NCBI RefSeq assembly: GCF_003254395.2
Contig: NC_037645.1
Coordinates: 6,700,906-6,764,905, forward strand
Direction of reading: 5' to 3'
DNA: 64,000 nucleotides
Origin: Apis mellifera
Taxonomy: Eukaryota > Arthropoda > Insecta > Hymenoptera > Apidae
The position numbers were made by a program, and so were the translations under genes. Below are positions 52,001 through 64,000 of the stretch, one piece after another; within the stretch, counting starts at the first letter, position 1; each line of letters begins with the position of its first letter. The notes under the pieces are model-generated. The model did no database searches and was not told where the DNA came from. It was given only the letters and a program-made list of their open reading frames with translations.

Positions 52001-52812
52001 GAAAAGAATATCAATTGTTAAGATTTTGTAACGGTAATGTGTTATAATTTTAGAATAATAAGAATTTTTTTGGCTAGTTTTTTCCAATAAACTATCTTTA
52101 AATTCTGCAAAGATATTTAAATGTTCAGGCTAAATGGAGCACATTATTTATCGTAATTCACACAGTTCCCGTACGCCTCGTACGAACTAAATCTTTATTA
52201 AATAGATATACTAATCTGTAATATATTTTGATTATTTGATTGCGTCGTTGATCTGTTTTGGCATATTTCTGAAGCCTGATTTAGATCAACAATCTCTTTG
52301 AAATATCTAGATGTAAAAATTGATTAATATAGAGATAAATGATTTTATGAAGATCAGACTTCAGAGAAGAAAGAGTGTGAAAATCTCCTATGTTTCTGTA
52401 GTTAATTCGAGATGCACGGGAAAACTTGTGAACTAGAGAGAATATGAAGTCAGAAGACACAGTTGAATCTGTATAATTTCTTTTCTTACGTTGACTCTCC
52501 CTTCCTATCCTTGCCTGTCTAATTGGAAACCCAAAAATGAAATAGTACAGTATGTGATGACCTGGTGTGTATGTATGTGTATGTACACTGGTGCAAACAC
52601 AGTCAATTTCATCGTGGCGTCTAATATGTACACTGAATTGACCATGGAACACAAGGTAAAAAACGAGGGGCAAGAAGAACATGGTTTCAGCGCCATTTGC
52701 AGAATAATCCCCTTTCTGATTCTAGTGGATTGCACGAAGATCCGAAGAGGTAGCATCTGCTAGGGCAGTGTCTTGTTCAGAAGGCAAGTGAATGCTTCTG
52801 TTGGATTTAGGA
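46089..52812. other. Intergenic region between Gemin2 and the alpha-mannosidase gene
   Basis: About 6.7 kb, mostly AT-rich, without a recognisable coding exon. The first 600 nt hold three CTCF-like cores. A GC-richer patch at about 47,300-47,760 carries a 140-codon plus-strand open frame with no family resemblance and a low-complexity KRERKRERKR stretch; it is not called as a gene. AT-rich repeats fill about 46,800-47,200. The 3' UTR of the mannosidase gene should occupy part of the right end; a minus-strand AATAAA corresponds to TTTATT near 52,192. Confidence 0.6.
46373..46679. promoter_or_regulatory. Cluster of three CTCF-like core motifs upstream of Gemin2
   Basis: AGATGGCGC occurs on the minus strand at 46373-46381 and 46533-46541 and on the plus strand at 46671-46679. 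The 9-mer fits the Drosophila CTCF core AG(A/G)(T/G)GGCGC. A fourth copy lies at 63803-63811. The three sites start 285 nt upstream of the Gemin2 start codon and change orientation within the cluster. Insulator or promoter function is an inference. Confidence 0.45.
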
Positions 52813-55598
52813 TCATTGGACAAAGTTCACGTTGAACGTTTCCACCTCCATAGGTTGTAAGCTCACCTCCTGGAGGCCATCCTTTAACCTCTGTTTCGTC
52901 TTGGTGCCAGTTAGCGAGGTTTTAGTCACGTTCAGATTTGCTAGTTTATAGAAAGATGTCCCCTGACCGATTTTCTCTGTTAGTGGACAGTGTTTTAAAG
53001 CAATATCAACTCCCACGGAGCAACTATAACCCTGTCTATGAAGCACCATCAGAGCACTATTCACAGGGAAATGTGGCAGTTTTTGATCATGATTGGTCCT
53101 AAGATTTAGCAAATGTAAATCACATGGGAAACTCTGACTAAGTAGCCTAACCTCTGGTGCCATTGCTATATCGCCTTCTGTCCCATCAACCACAAAAATA
53201 TTCACAGGATAATTGAGAGCATTGCTCAAATGGTTAGCAAAGAGTGAAGGCTTGGAGTACTTGTCTTTTTCCCCAATAATGTCTTCTAGCAATAACCAAT
53301 GCTTAATGATAGTTCTTCGATTATCCAAAAGACCTTCACCCATTCCTCTGGAATCATCATATAATGTTCTTCTGTCTAACATAACTTCTAACCATCCTGG
53401 TTGATAACTGGCTGCTCCTTGGCAGTGATTCACTAAAAGAGTAAGTCTGTGATTAGTGTCTTCTATATAGGCCATAGTAGTGATGGGGAAATAATTGCCC
53501 TCAATGCCAATCCTGTCTATTTTTGTCCTCTTGATCATCTGATGACCATTTAAATCTGTATAAAACTCTGGAGGATCTCCATTGAGTATATCAGTCTGCA
53601 ATCGCATGAACATTTCTGTTTCACGATTTTTTGGAGGAGTTTCAAAGTCTACAATGTTTCTCAAATAAATTGCTTCGCCCAATCCGTCATCTCTGTGGTA
53701 AATAGCAACATGATGAGTTAACAATTTCCCATATTCAACAGTCAACCTTGAGCTGAGACTTCCACTAACAATGTAAATCTTTTGATGAGGTGTATAAGCT
53801 TCTAGAACATCCTTATCAATATCGCGAAGATTAGGATCAGGCATGAACAAATAGGCCCCACTATGAAACTGTGCGGACGGATAGGCAGCGAATTGAATGG
53901 CACATTGCATAATTTTACCAGTCGCCTTTTTGGTTACTCTCTTTAGAAAACCAGTCTGACCATCAAATAACAACTTCATCCTTTGATTTTCCAATTGAAC
54001 ATCTCCTACTTGCATAGGTTTGATGGGAAATACATTGTCCTTGCCGCATCTACTGCAATATACTGTAGAAATAGCCTCCATGGGTACTTTATCAATTTGT
54101 TGAAGATGATAAGTAGCTATGGCTAGAGGTTTCAGCTCTACCACAAATAATAAAACATAAACATCATGAGTGATACTGGTTGCATTCATCACAGGAGCTA
54201 TCTGATACGGAATAGGATTCTTTTGTGTGTCCAGAACTCTGATTTTATAAGAAGTGACTTTTAGACTGATTACCTCGTGTCTGGGTTGAGCCAGAGGATT
54301 AAATAGCACTATTTTCTTCGTTTCCTGACCGTTAATTCCAATAGGTATCTTCTTTGGTAATTTCTCATAGCTATCTCTATCTGATTCAGCCAAAACGTAT
54401 ACGGAATTAGGCTTACTTGGACTTCCAGCTAAAGATTGAATGGCGAAACTTTGCAGACTGGTCGTATCTGATATAGATTCAAAGAGTTTTAAAGCATAGT
54501 CTTTCATAACAAAAGATTTGGAAGTGCCAGTGATTGCGTCATGATGTTGGAATAAACCTAAGTTCCTTCTAGCCTTCACCAGCTTTTCAAAATATGTTTC
54601 ATACAACATAAAATCTTTTCCAGATTGTTTGGCCACATTTAACGCAATAGTGTAAAGAATCTCTGCTGATCGAAGGTTTGCCTCCAGTTCACGATCTAGA
54701 ATCTTCATATATGGCCTTGTAGTGAAGTAGCCACTCCAATAGGCTGGCCTACCTTCGCTGAAGATGTCAGAATATACGAAAAAATCACCCTTCAAAGTTG
54801 GAAAATCCTCTATGCGTTTTCTGATCTCATGGAAGTAATCTTTAGGTGTACCAAATACTACTTCTGCATTATATTCATCCTTTCTGCTGTTGATGTAATC
54901 CATTAGAATCTTGTAATTGGTATACTGTTGGTCCCACTCGATAGCATGATCATACCTGCAACAAAGACGAAAATAAACATTATAGACATATATAAATAAC
55001 GAAGTCCGAATTATTAAATTAATATGAATCTTACTATCATTAAAGTTAACTAAAGTCGAGTTATTATATTTAATGTTTAATTAAACAATTTCTGGCAACT
55101 TTTACATCAACCAAGAAAATCAATTTTACCTGAAATCATCTCCAAGTGGCATTAACACCACATTATGCATGAACAACGATCCAGTCCTAGAATACTGTTC
55201 CAAAAGCAATTCGGCCATCTGTTTAACGTTATTTGGAGTGATTTCCACTGCTCTGACCGAATATTCAGTATACTCTCCGCGAATCTTCCTGAAGTCGAAG
55301 TTGAGACAGACATGAGGATGTGGGCCACAGGAATGCTTGATATTATAGATATCGAACGGTTGATTGTGAGTCAGCATATCAGCTTTGCCAATCTGATCCC
55401 ATGGCTGGAGCCAGATAAAATCGCCATATTGTTTTTTGGCGAACCATTGCTTCCAAGCGTAATGTATTCTCTGGATCACCGTGCCAGAAGCTCCAGATGC
55501 TTTCAGAAAGTAAGGTATGGTACCTCCATGACCAAATGGATCCACCGACCAACCAGACTCAGGAATGATGTCCAGATTCGTTTTCAGCCATTGATGAC
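52813..55598 (-). CDS. Golgi alpha-mannosidase II-type GH38 enzyme, 5' part missing
   Basis: Two exons in the window: 55598-55130 and 54955-52813, joined as AG|G to give DDFRYDHAIEWD. They encode about 870 C-terminal residues; the first exon enters mid-codon at (G)GHQWL, so N-terminal exons are missing. The family trims mannose from N-glycan intermediates in the Golgi lumen. Visible catalytic features are SGWSVDPFGHGGTIPYFL, whose Asp is the nucleophile and a zinc ligand in this family, and LFQHHDAITGTSK, which supplies a zinc-ligand His. CGPHPHVC, GDFFVYSD, YWSGYFTTRPY and YTDLNGHQMIKR are also typical. The membrane anchor and HNDPGW-type motif must lie upstream. IHYAWKQWFAKKQYGDFIWLQPWD looks more like the insect IIb/ManIII branch than classical alpha-Man-II, but that subtype is tentative. 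The C-terminal exon of 713 residues is unusually long and intronless. Family assignment is secure. Confidence 0.93.
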
Positions 55599-58500
55599 CT
55601 GCAGTCAAAAGAACATAAATCAGGTCAATTAAAAATGTACGAGTTTAAGAACAAGAAGGAGAAACAGAGAGATCTTTTCCACAATAGTCAGCATCACTAT
55701 GGAAATAATCGGCTTTTCTACTGTGTTGATATTGTACTGGCAATAGCAGCCGACCGTTTAATATTCTACGAACAGTTAGATGAATCTTTTGAGGCTTTCA
55801 CAGGTCTCATTAAGAGGCGTGGAGACACAAACCTTGTTCAAATCAAAAGGATCGATACGAGCAACGTCGTTAAATTCGTGGAATGGTTGAGAAATCGTCT
55901 TTTGAGAATCATTCGCTCGTGTTGTCGATTGCGAGACACTTATTGCCGTGTAAATAAATATTCCTGGAGTTCATTTAAAACCTTATGCTTCACGGGAATA
56001 AGAATCGAGATTTCTTCCACGTTGAAAAAGTAGAATTTGTGCACGGTCTGAAAATTTTTTTATCACTATGATTGATTTTTGGAGTATTGTGATGACGGTT
56101 GGATAGAAATCTATGGAAAAGGGAAATGAATCGTACAATTTATATTTTAAAATCTAGAGAATTTTTTTTAATGAATGTAAATGTAAGATAAATATCTTAT
56201 TTTTTGAAATCTAACATTGAAATATTCAAAGTTGCACTTATTAAGAGTAATATTATTAGGAGCAATAAAATACAAATTTTATTGATATTCTTGATATTGT
56301 TGATCCAAAGAAATTTAGTCAGAGATTAAAAAAAGAAGATTAAAATTTAAATAAGATTATTTAAAAATGATAGAAAACAAAATGTGAGAGTTTATAGATT
56401 ATAGAATATCAATAGCGATTATTAATACAAAACGTGATTTCTCATAGTAGAATCCTATTTCAATATGTGGTTGTAGTGTTTGTAATCGATATCTATTTAT
56501 CAGTTCTCACCCACAGCATTCCTCGTAAACCAATCCTACACAAGCCCTATGTAACATGGAGGAGTTAATCCACATTCATTGCCATAGGATAGAAACTGAG
56601 TTCTGACTCCACGATGGTTGACTTAAAGTCAATTTATAACTTGGAATGGGATAGATTCTTATCTGAATCGACAACAAAGCTTCTAGTGACAATTTTATAT
56701 ATATATATGTATTTAATGATTAAAAGCTCGTTTTTATTAACTATATAATAAAAATTAATTTAAAAATTTTACATATGAAGAGAATTTTTGTAATTATTTT
56801 GATCGACAAAAAAATATAGTTGGCGCTTTTAACAATCGATAAAAATATTTCATAGAGAAATTTGATCAGGAAAAAAAAATTATAAAAAAAATATGTATAC
56901 AATGCAAGAACAAAAAAAACGCAGAATAGTATACAATTTGTAATGATAGTAGTGTATTTCTTTATTTTATTGTGGTATGGTTTCGATCTTTATGTTTTCG
57001 AAGCTAGGGAAAACGTATTTACAAAGGTCTTTCTAGTTTTCTACGATAAACGATTATCGATTGAGTCCATTGGAACAATCGCATATCGCTGATGAATAGA
57101 ATTCTTTACGTGTAACATTGAAAATTGGCTAAGTGACATTTTTAATAAAAGAGAATAGTTTTTTTTTGTGTGTTATTCGATTAATGATATTTGTATTTTA
57201 AGTAAATCTAACACAAATCTCAAATTCTAACCAATTCTAACCGAATTTTATAAATATTTTAATCAATATTTCAACCTAACCTCGCAAAACTCAGTTATTC
57301 CAAAACTTTCAATTTCTTTTCATATGAAAGTTTTAAAGAAATTTTAATTTCAACGTAATCTGATTAATGCAAATTTAAATAAATGAAATATAACGTTCTA
57401 TTTTAGGAAATAATAATCTTGGCTATGTTATTATTCGAGAGACGAATCGAGACAGCTCCAATTATCCCGCTAATGTAATAGTCGTTGGTGAAGTGTCCCC
57501 AAAATTTTCGCAGAACCGAATTCGTATTCAAAATCCTTCTCTACACACAATCAAGCAAGAGCATAACAACAACCACCAACAGATGCACTTGGTGTACAGT
57601 CAGCCAACGATGTGCTAGTAAGTGTGCGTTAACACACACGCTATCCTATGGATTCAAACCTGTTCTCTACGAGCTGCTTTTGGGCTAAGTACAACGTTCC
57701 TGCGGATTTACGTTAATGTCTCTGTCACATATCGATTTTGGCTTGTTCCTCTTGCAACACTAATCCTTTCGTGTCTATAGACAAATAAGATGAATATTTA
57801 ATTTAATTTACGTAATAATCATTTAGTTTAATATAACTAATTCAAATAAAATAGTTAATTCGATTTAATATGATGAATTATATCTGATTCTAATTTAAAA
57901 ACAACTCAAACTTAAACTTAATTTAACTTGTTTCAGATTTAAATCTATTTTAATTTGATATTATAAAAATTTCATTCTAATGAAGTAAAAATTTAAATTT
58001 AATTTATTAACTTAACCTATTTGTTAACTTGCTTTTGATTCTCATTTATCCTAACCTAAATTTACATATACTCCAATAAATCTTATATTTCTGAGTTCAA
58101 GAACACTTCAAAGTTATACATAAGATGAATTTATATTCTGCAACACATCTACAAGATCTAAAATTTAATATTACAATATCATTTTATATTGAAATTCTTC
58201 TACCCAAATTTTTTATTCGTTCAAAGATATTGCAATAAAAATTCTTCTAGTGATGCAATCTAATATTGAAGCTGTTATCTGACAGATATCTTTTTCATTT
58301 TCCTATTTCGCAGCTGTGAATACAACATGTTTCCACGATAAAACCGAAACGATGAAACGGAAGAGAACTTTCCCGCGGAGATAAACGAGACGCATACCTA
58401 GAGAACGTTCAGAAACTGGGTCAATCCGAAAGCATTTGGGTCAACCAGACGGAAGTCCCTAAGGGAAACACGATAAGACATGTCTAGTGGAATTTATGCC

Positions 58501-61500
58501 TCGTAATTCGAAGATGCAAGATGGAATCATAGATTTCACTGTGGATTACAGGTGGTTAATATTTGTTATTAATGGAATAAATTTGATTTGGCCCTCATTT
58601 TCATTAGTGATTTTCTAATTGTTTCGTGCTTGACGAAATTCGATTTTCACAATGTGAATCACGTAATCACTATTGTTTCCAGAGAATTGCAACGATTTTC
58701 GATTACCATGTCATATTTATTCGTATTAATCTAATTGTTCGTAAAAAAACAAGGCATTATTTTTTTTTGAAAAAATTGAAATGATTTTCTTGTTATCTCG
58801 TATAATTTATTTTTTATTATGAATATAATGATTGAATAAAAATAAAAATTAATTTCAATACATCACGATTGATTTAACCTAATTTAATCAAATCGAATCG
58901 AATCGAATCGATATAACTGGAACTTAGGAAAATATTTAATATAATATTTCAATATTTTGTATAAGTCTTGTTGTTATAATAAATAATTCATAATTATTTA
59001 ATTAAAAAAAAGTCTCAAGACAAATATTTTTATTACAGTTTTCTCCACGATGGAATGTTTCATTAATCTCTTAAACAATTATTAAAAACAACTCGATAGA
59101 TCGAAAAAAAAACATAGAAATCGTAAAAATCGAAAGAATAAAATAAACCCAATAAAAAAGATTAAATTATACAAAATTATAGTGTATCCGATTATTGTCA
59201 ATCGATTAAATAAATAATTGTCACCGTGCTTAAACGTTCCCAGCACGAAACTAATTCGAGTTTCCTAATGCCCGATGTCGCGAGGACGACAGCAATTCCT
59301 GTACAGGTATTTTCGATTCAGACGCGCGGTACTCGAAATCGTTCGAGCGTGCTTAAACATTAACGTCCACTGGTGGATTGTTACCGGTCCGTTAGTCCGT
59401 ACGATTCGCATTCACAGAGTCATCGGTGGCCGTTGGTTGTAGCGCGGAAATTGCGTCAATTATTCGAGGAAGCCGGCTTGGCCCGCAAATTGCGCGTTCA
59501 TCCCTGCCTCCAGAGGGTTTTCAGTTTATTGCAGACGTTTCATTAAGAGAGGAGAGAAGAGGTTATGTTCTGAACTCTAAATCGATTGCTGTAAGATTTG
59601 AAGGAGAAAATTTTTTGTAAGTTCAAATTTTAAATTGTAAGCAATTATAGTCATCTGAATAGAAAAACTAACCTGAAAACTAAATCTAATACTAAACCTC
59701 AATCCCATTGCACGAATCTTAACCTAATTTTGTACTTTGATGCATTTTCATTGCATTTCATGTTCTCAATTCATAGTAGTGTAATTTTTTAATTATTATA
59801 TATTGAAGGACTTAACATTTAACATTTTAATCTAATTCCTATTTAATGAATCTATCTATCTGCTTTAACTACCTATTTGAACCAATTCGTTTTGAACTTT
59901 AAATTAATTTTCATATTATTATTACAATTTTTGAATTATTATAATATCATATATTATATTTTTCTAAATAGATTATCCTGAGAAGATTATCAGATTAGAA
60001 TATACACAAGGAAGACTGAAGAGATCGAACATGAACACGAAAGAGAAGTCTGTGGTGTGGTCTAATGTGAGTGAACAAACCATTAAACTACACTCAACCG
60101 GTACTCGACTGATTATATCCCATTAGATACGACATGTGTGCATTAAGCGAGTTATCGCGCTTGCACTAGTCTACTACACGATCGAGACCATTGGCTGAAG
60201 TTAACAATTTTAATGGGAGAGATTTATAGTTAGAAGAAACTGTACTAGATATATAAACTTGTATTATATTTGACTTTATTTTAGGATCAAATTATTATTA
60301 TTAATATTTTGATCTTAATTAAGATTGTGTACATTCATTAGTTTTTCTAACTCTTTTTGTAGATTTTAATTTTTTTAATTTAAAAAAAAAACATATATGT
60401 GTCCTTAAAAAAATTAAAAACAGTTTTATTGAAAAATTAATTATTGAATGATTAATATTTTTACATTTGATAAATATATTGTCATGCATATTATATTTTT
60501 TTCACAAATCATCAATAAATGTTTTTATTAATAAATAAAATACTAATATTAATAATAATTAATAAAGAAATAATTTCTCATCATTTTAAAAAAATTCATT
60601 TGTGAAAAGATTAAAATTCAGTAGCATATATAGAATTAAAAATACTTTGCATGCAAATTTCTTTAGTTTTACTGCTTGTACTTTAAATTAGTTAAAAAAA
60701 AAAAAAAAAGAAAAAAAAATTGTTAAATCAATTGTGAAACTAGATTCCATGATACGAAATGAGGAAAGCATAGGTGAAAAAAGTTTGTGCATCATGAAAG
60801 TTGAGAAGAGGTAAAGGGAAGGCGGGAAGACCTTTTACAGAGGGAAAAAGTTAGGAAACGAAGTGTATTTTCTGGAATAATGAATCGTCGTTCGAATGGC
60901 ATTCTGATGTTTGGATTTTAATTTCACAGAATTGACAAGTTCATCCGGACCAAATACCGTTAAAAAAGAAAGTTTTCATGGAGGCTGAGAGAAATGATTT
61001 TTGTATCTGTATTAGACATATTAACTCTTCGTGACATAATTCAATTTTTTTTTTATTTCAATGAGAAATTTATTATAAAGTTTATTATTTTTATATATTT
61101 AATTCTAATATAATATTTTTCAATTTATATATGATTATTTTTATATTTTTGTATATTGAAAAATATACAATATAATAAATTTATTTTATATTATATTTAT
61201 CTTGGTAATGATATAAATTGATAAATGATATTTCATTATTTATATTATTAAAAATTTTATAACTTGGAATAATTTTATTTACTTCATATATTCTGAACAT
61301 TTTTCAGGAACGTTTCAATAAAACTACGAAAAATTTTTAATAAATAACACTTTCATATCTGCAACAAATTTTTAATAAATAAAAAAAATAATAATAAAAG
61401 AATTATTCTAACAAAAATGTCACATAAAAATATAAAGATTCTATTCGTTATTAATAATAATTTATAATTAATCTCGTAATATTTTATTTTTAATATGAAT

Positions 61501-64000
61501 TTCTCACCATGTACGATTCACAGGATTAATGTCTCTTTCAATTTGAATAAATTCTGCATGCTCGAAGATGAATCGTTGCTATTTCAATAATTCAGCTTTC
61601 AATCAGCCGTCGTCTGGCTGACCTTAAAACGTTAACCATCACTAGCGGCAGCCTGACACGAGGCGTACCGCGACTACTCAGATCGTTCGATAGAGCGTCG
61701 ACCTTTACTACTGACAGACTCGTCTAGTAGTGAAGCGTCGCATTAGTCAGCTGGAAGAACTTCGAGCAAACAGAAGGATAATAAATACCATGCGCCACTT
61801 GTTGCTCTTATTTCACGAGAATCGAAGATATTTCAAGTTTTTGAAGATCTAATGTTATATAGATGTTATATAGATTCACATGAATATACGATGTAAGAAA
61901 TAAATTAATTTTTTCTACATAATAATTTTAATTAATGAATCAATGGAAAATCATTATCAATAGAATTTTATCTTAATCTGATATTTTATATTCATTATTT
62001 AATTAATATTTTAATTATAATATTATTAATTGTAATAATCTGATTTTAACGCTCAATTTTTCAGATCAGGTTTAAAAATTATTCAAACATAATTTTACAT
62101 ATCACAATTGTATCTGTATTAAATCTAATTTAAACTTAAATGTGATGTGATGTGATGAATTATCACATATATGTAATGTGATAATTCAATTTAATATTCT
62201 AATTCAAATCAAAGATTCACATTTTAAGTTTAACATTCTGACTGAGATATATTATTACAAATAACATAGATCTAACTAGTTAAAATATAAAATTCAAATT
62301 TATGTAAAATATTTTAATCATGATAAAAATATTAATCTAAATTAATCTAAGTCAAATTGAAATTGAATTAACTTACCCTATAAATCTAACGCAGCTTTAA
62401 AACAAATTTATATTGATATTGATTAAGACAATTATAGATTAAGATAAATCTATATATTGATCAAATTATCATTCATATTAAATACATATTTTAATCATGT
62501 TTAAAATTTTAATTTAATAAACTTATTTCCTCAATACTTCTTAAACTATACATAACCTGAAATTAAAATGTTCAAAAGTTCAAAATCTAATTTATATTAA
62601 ACTTTAATTCAATTTAAATCTAGTCTATATAATTTTATATATACTATAATCCTATCTTACCGATATTTACAATAAGAAATTTCAAATTTTTCGAAAACCA
62701 AAGTTTTCGAGTTTCGAGTTTAATCTTCAGCTTAAGAAGGAAATTAAATGAGAAATGCGAATCTCGCACGATGAAATCGGTATGGAGATAACGGGGCTCG
62801 TTAGTCGTTGCTAATTTTCAGGGACCGAGCGAAACGAGCCCAGCATTTCAGGACAGGTTGGTAATGGACTCGTCCCGGTGCACTTCCGGTTATTATCGGG
62901 CTTCCTGCGCATTCGAAGCCAGGATCGTGGTTATCTCGATTTCTGCAATTGTCGATACTTTCCTTCTTCCACTCATTTTCCGTTACTTTCGTGAATTTCT
63001 AAATTTCAAAGGTTAATCTAGCTCTGTTCTTCGATATCGCTCTAATTTCAGCTATTATCATCCATCTAACTATACTTTCTTTCATGTTTTGTGTTTGAAC
63101 AATTCCAGAATTTTATTTTTATTCTGTTCTTCGATGAAAGCTCATTTCTTGGAAGCAGTTTAACCATAATGAAACGAACATTTCGTGCAAAAATTTATTT
63201 TAACCTGCAAATAAAAGTTACGTTAAACCTAACCTTCAATAACATATAGTAAATGAATAATAGTTACGAAGAATTAATATTTTTAGAAAATAACTAATTC
63301 TTAAAAAGCATACATATAATCCTATTATGAAGTAATTATCAAAAATTTTCTAATCTAAAAAAGTTCAAATTTAAATGTAAAATTTTACATTACCTATATA
63401 TATATATATATATTATAATATCAAACATAATCATAATTTAACATTATAATACTTAAATACACTTATAATCACAACTTTTTAAATCAATTTTTTTAAATCC
63501 ACTCATTACAGTAAGAAATTCGATGAGATAACCTATATTAAGAAATTTATGTGGAACGGATAATTAATTTGCCGCTCAGTGACGGCTATACCTATGCGAT
63601 TTCCTCTATTAAACAATGGAACGGTTTATTATCGTTGGTTGGTGCCATTGTCCTCTTACGTAGATTTCGATAAATCAATCGTTCTATTGATCGAACAGGT
63701 GCGATCGGAATTAGATGCGTTCGTGATCGTAAATTACGCTGATCCGTTTACGATCCGTGACGCTAGGATTTGTCGCTACGAGATGCATAATTTTGCCTAT
63801 GAGCGCCATCTACTGTGAAAATCTAACCTCAAACCAATCGCTTCTCATCCGAATCGTTTCGATTCGACTTAGTGAATAACTTCACGTTAGTGAAGTGATC
63901 ATTGATATACTTAACCTAAAAATTAATATTTATATTTTCTTTGAAAATATGTGTAATAAATAATTGGAAAGATTTAATCAAGATCTGGCACAAAATTTGC
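55599..64000. other. Intron/upstream region of the alpha-mannosidase gene, no exon found
   Basis: About 8.4 kb searched by eye on the minus strand for GH38 N-terminal motifs (HNDPGW, WWD, GGWV-P-EA), without success. The upstream exons therefore probably lie beyond 64,000, which would make this intronic. Plus-strand open frames at about 55,635-56,033, 59,426-59,620 and 63,579-63,818 resemble nothing and are not called. GC-richer islands occur at about 55,700-56,030, 59,280-59,540, 61,600-61,790, 62,760-62,950 and 63,560-63,850. A pentanucleotide AATCG run (about 58,891-58,910), an inverted repeat at 62,157-62,187 and one CTCF-like core at 63,803 are present. Confidence 0.5.
62157..62187. repeat. 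Perfect 12-bp inverted repeat with 7-nt loop
   Basis: GAATTATCACAT (62157-62168) and its exact complement ATGTGATAATTC (62176-62187) flank 7 nt. A short GTGAT tandem run precedes it. No terminator or element function is implied in a eukaryotic genome. Confidence 0.8.

Noticed and set aside
55165..55632. 155-codon plus-strand frame
   Set aside because: It is the antisense shadow of the well-supported mannosidase exon at 55130-55598.
55635..56033. 132-codon plus-strand open frame opposite the mannosidase intron
   Set aside because: Tested as a possible shadow of a missing GH38 exon: the minus-strand translation lacks family motifs, and the plus-strand protein resembles nothing.

Overview
This is an AT-rich insect nuclear window with intron-split genes, long AT-rich intergenic and intronic stretches, many microsatellites and scattered GC-richer islands. 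The protein sequences and the many short TTAGG-type motifs (the arthropod and bee telomere unit) suggest a hymenopteran, most likely a honeybee (Apis). That species call is an inference from composition and general sequence character, not from a database search. Five protein-coding genes can be supported. Their exon junctions were worked out by hand, and reading phase was checked across every junction.

Layout. (1) 1-10,876: gene-poor AT-rich DNA with no supportable coding region. (2) 10,877-40,145, plus strand: a beaten-path (beat) family gene of six coding exons and 290 residues. Its tiny signal-peptide exon lies about 24.6 kb upstream of the second exon. The giant intron holds tandem repeats, low-complexity pyrimidine tracts, possible G-quadruplexes, GC-rich islands and a microRNA-like hairpin. 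(3) 41,348-43,023, minus: RNase H2 catalytic subunit A, two exons, 327 residues. (4) 43,592-44,380, plus: UBL4A/Get5-type ubiquitin-like protein, three exons, 150 residues. It is divergent from RNase H2A across a 568-bp shared promoter carrying two TATCGATA (DRE) sites. (5) 44,606-46,088, minus: Gemin2 of the SMN complex, five exons, 243 residues, convergent with UBL4A. Its last exon of 30 codons was too short for ordinary ORF listing and was found by matching the conserved C terminus. (6) 46,089-52,812: non-coding, with a cluster of three CTCF-like core motifs just upstream of Gemin2. (7) 52,813-55,598, minus: the last two exons of a Golgi-type GH38 alpha-mannosidase II. Its N-terminal exons were not found up to 64,000 and probably lie beyond the window. 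(8) 55,599-64,000: intron or upstream DNA with no coding exon found.

The three genes between 41.3 and 46.1 kb form a compact housekeeping cluster covering RNA/DNA hybrid removal, tail-anchored protein and quality-control chaperoning, and snRNP assembly. It sits between two long genes: a GPI-anchored neuronal adhesion molecule and a glycan-processing enzyme. No mobile-element coding sequence, CRISPR array, rRNA or convincing tRNA was seen. I found no clear new biological system. The most useful leads are the hairpin at 17.15-17.25 kb, the CTCF-like cluster, the paired DRE promoter, the enriched telomere-like octamer and the intron-phase observations in Gemin2.
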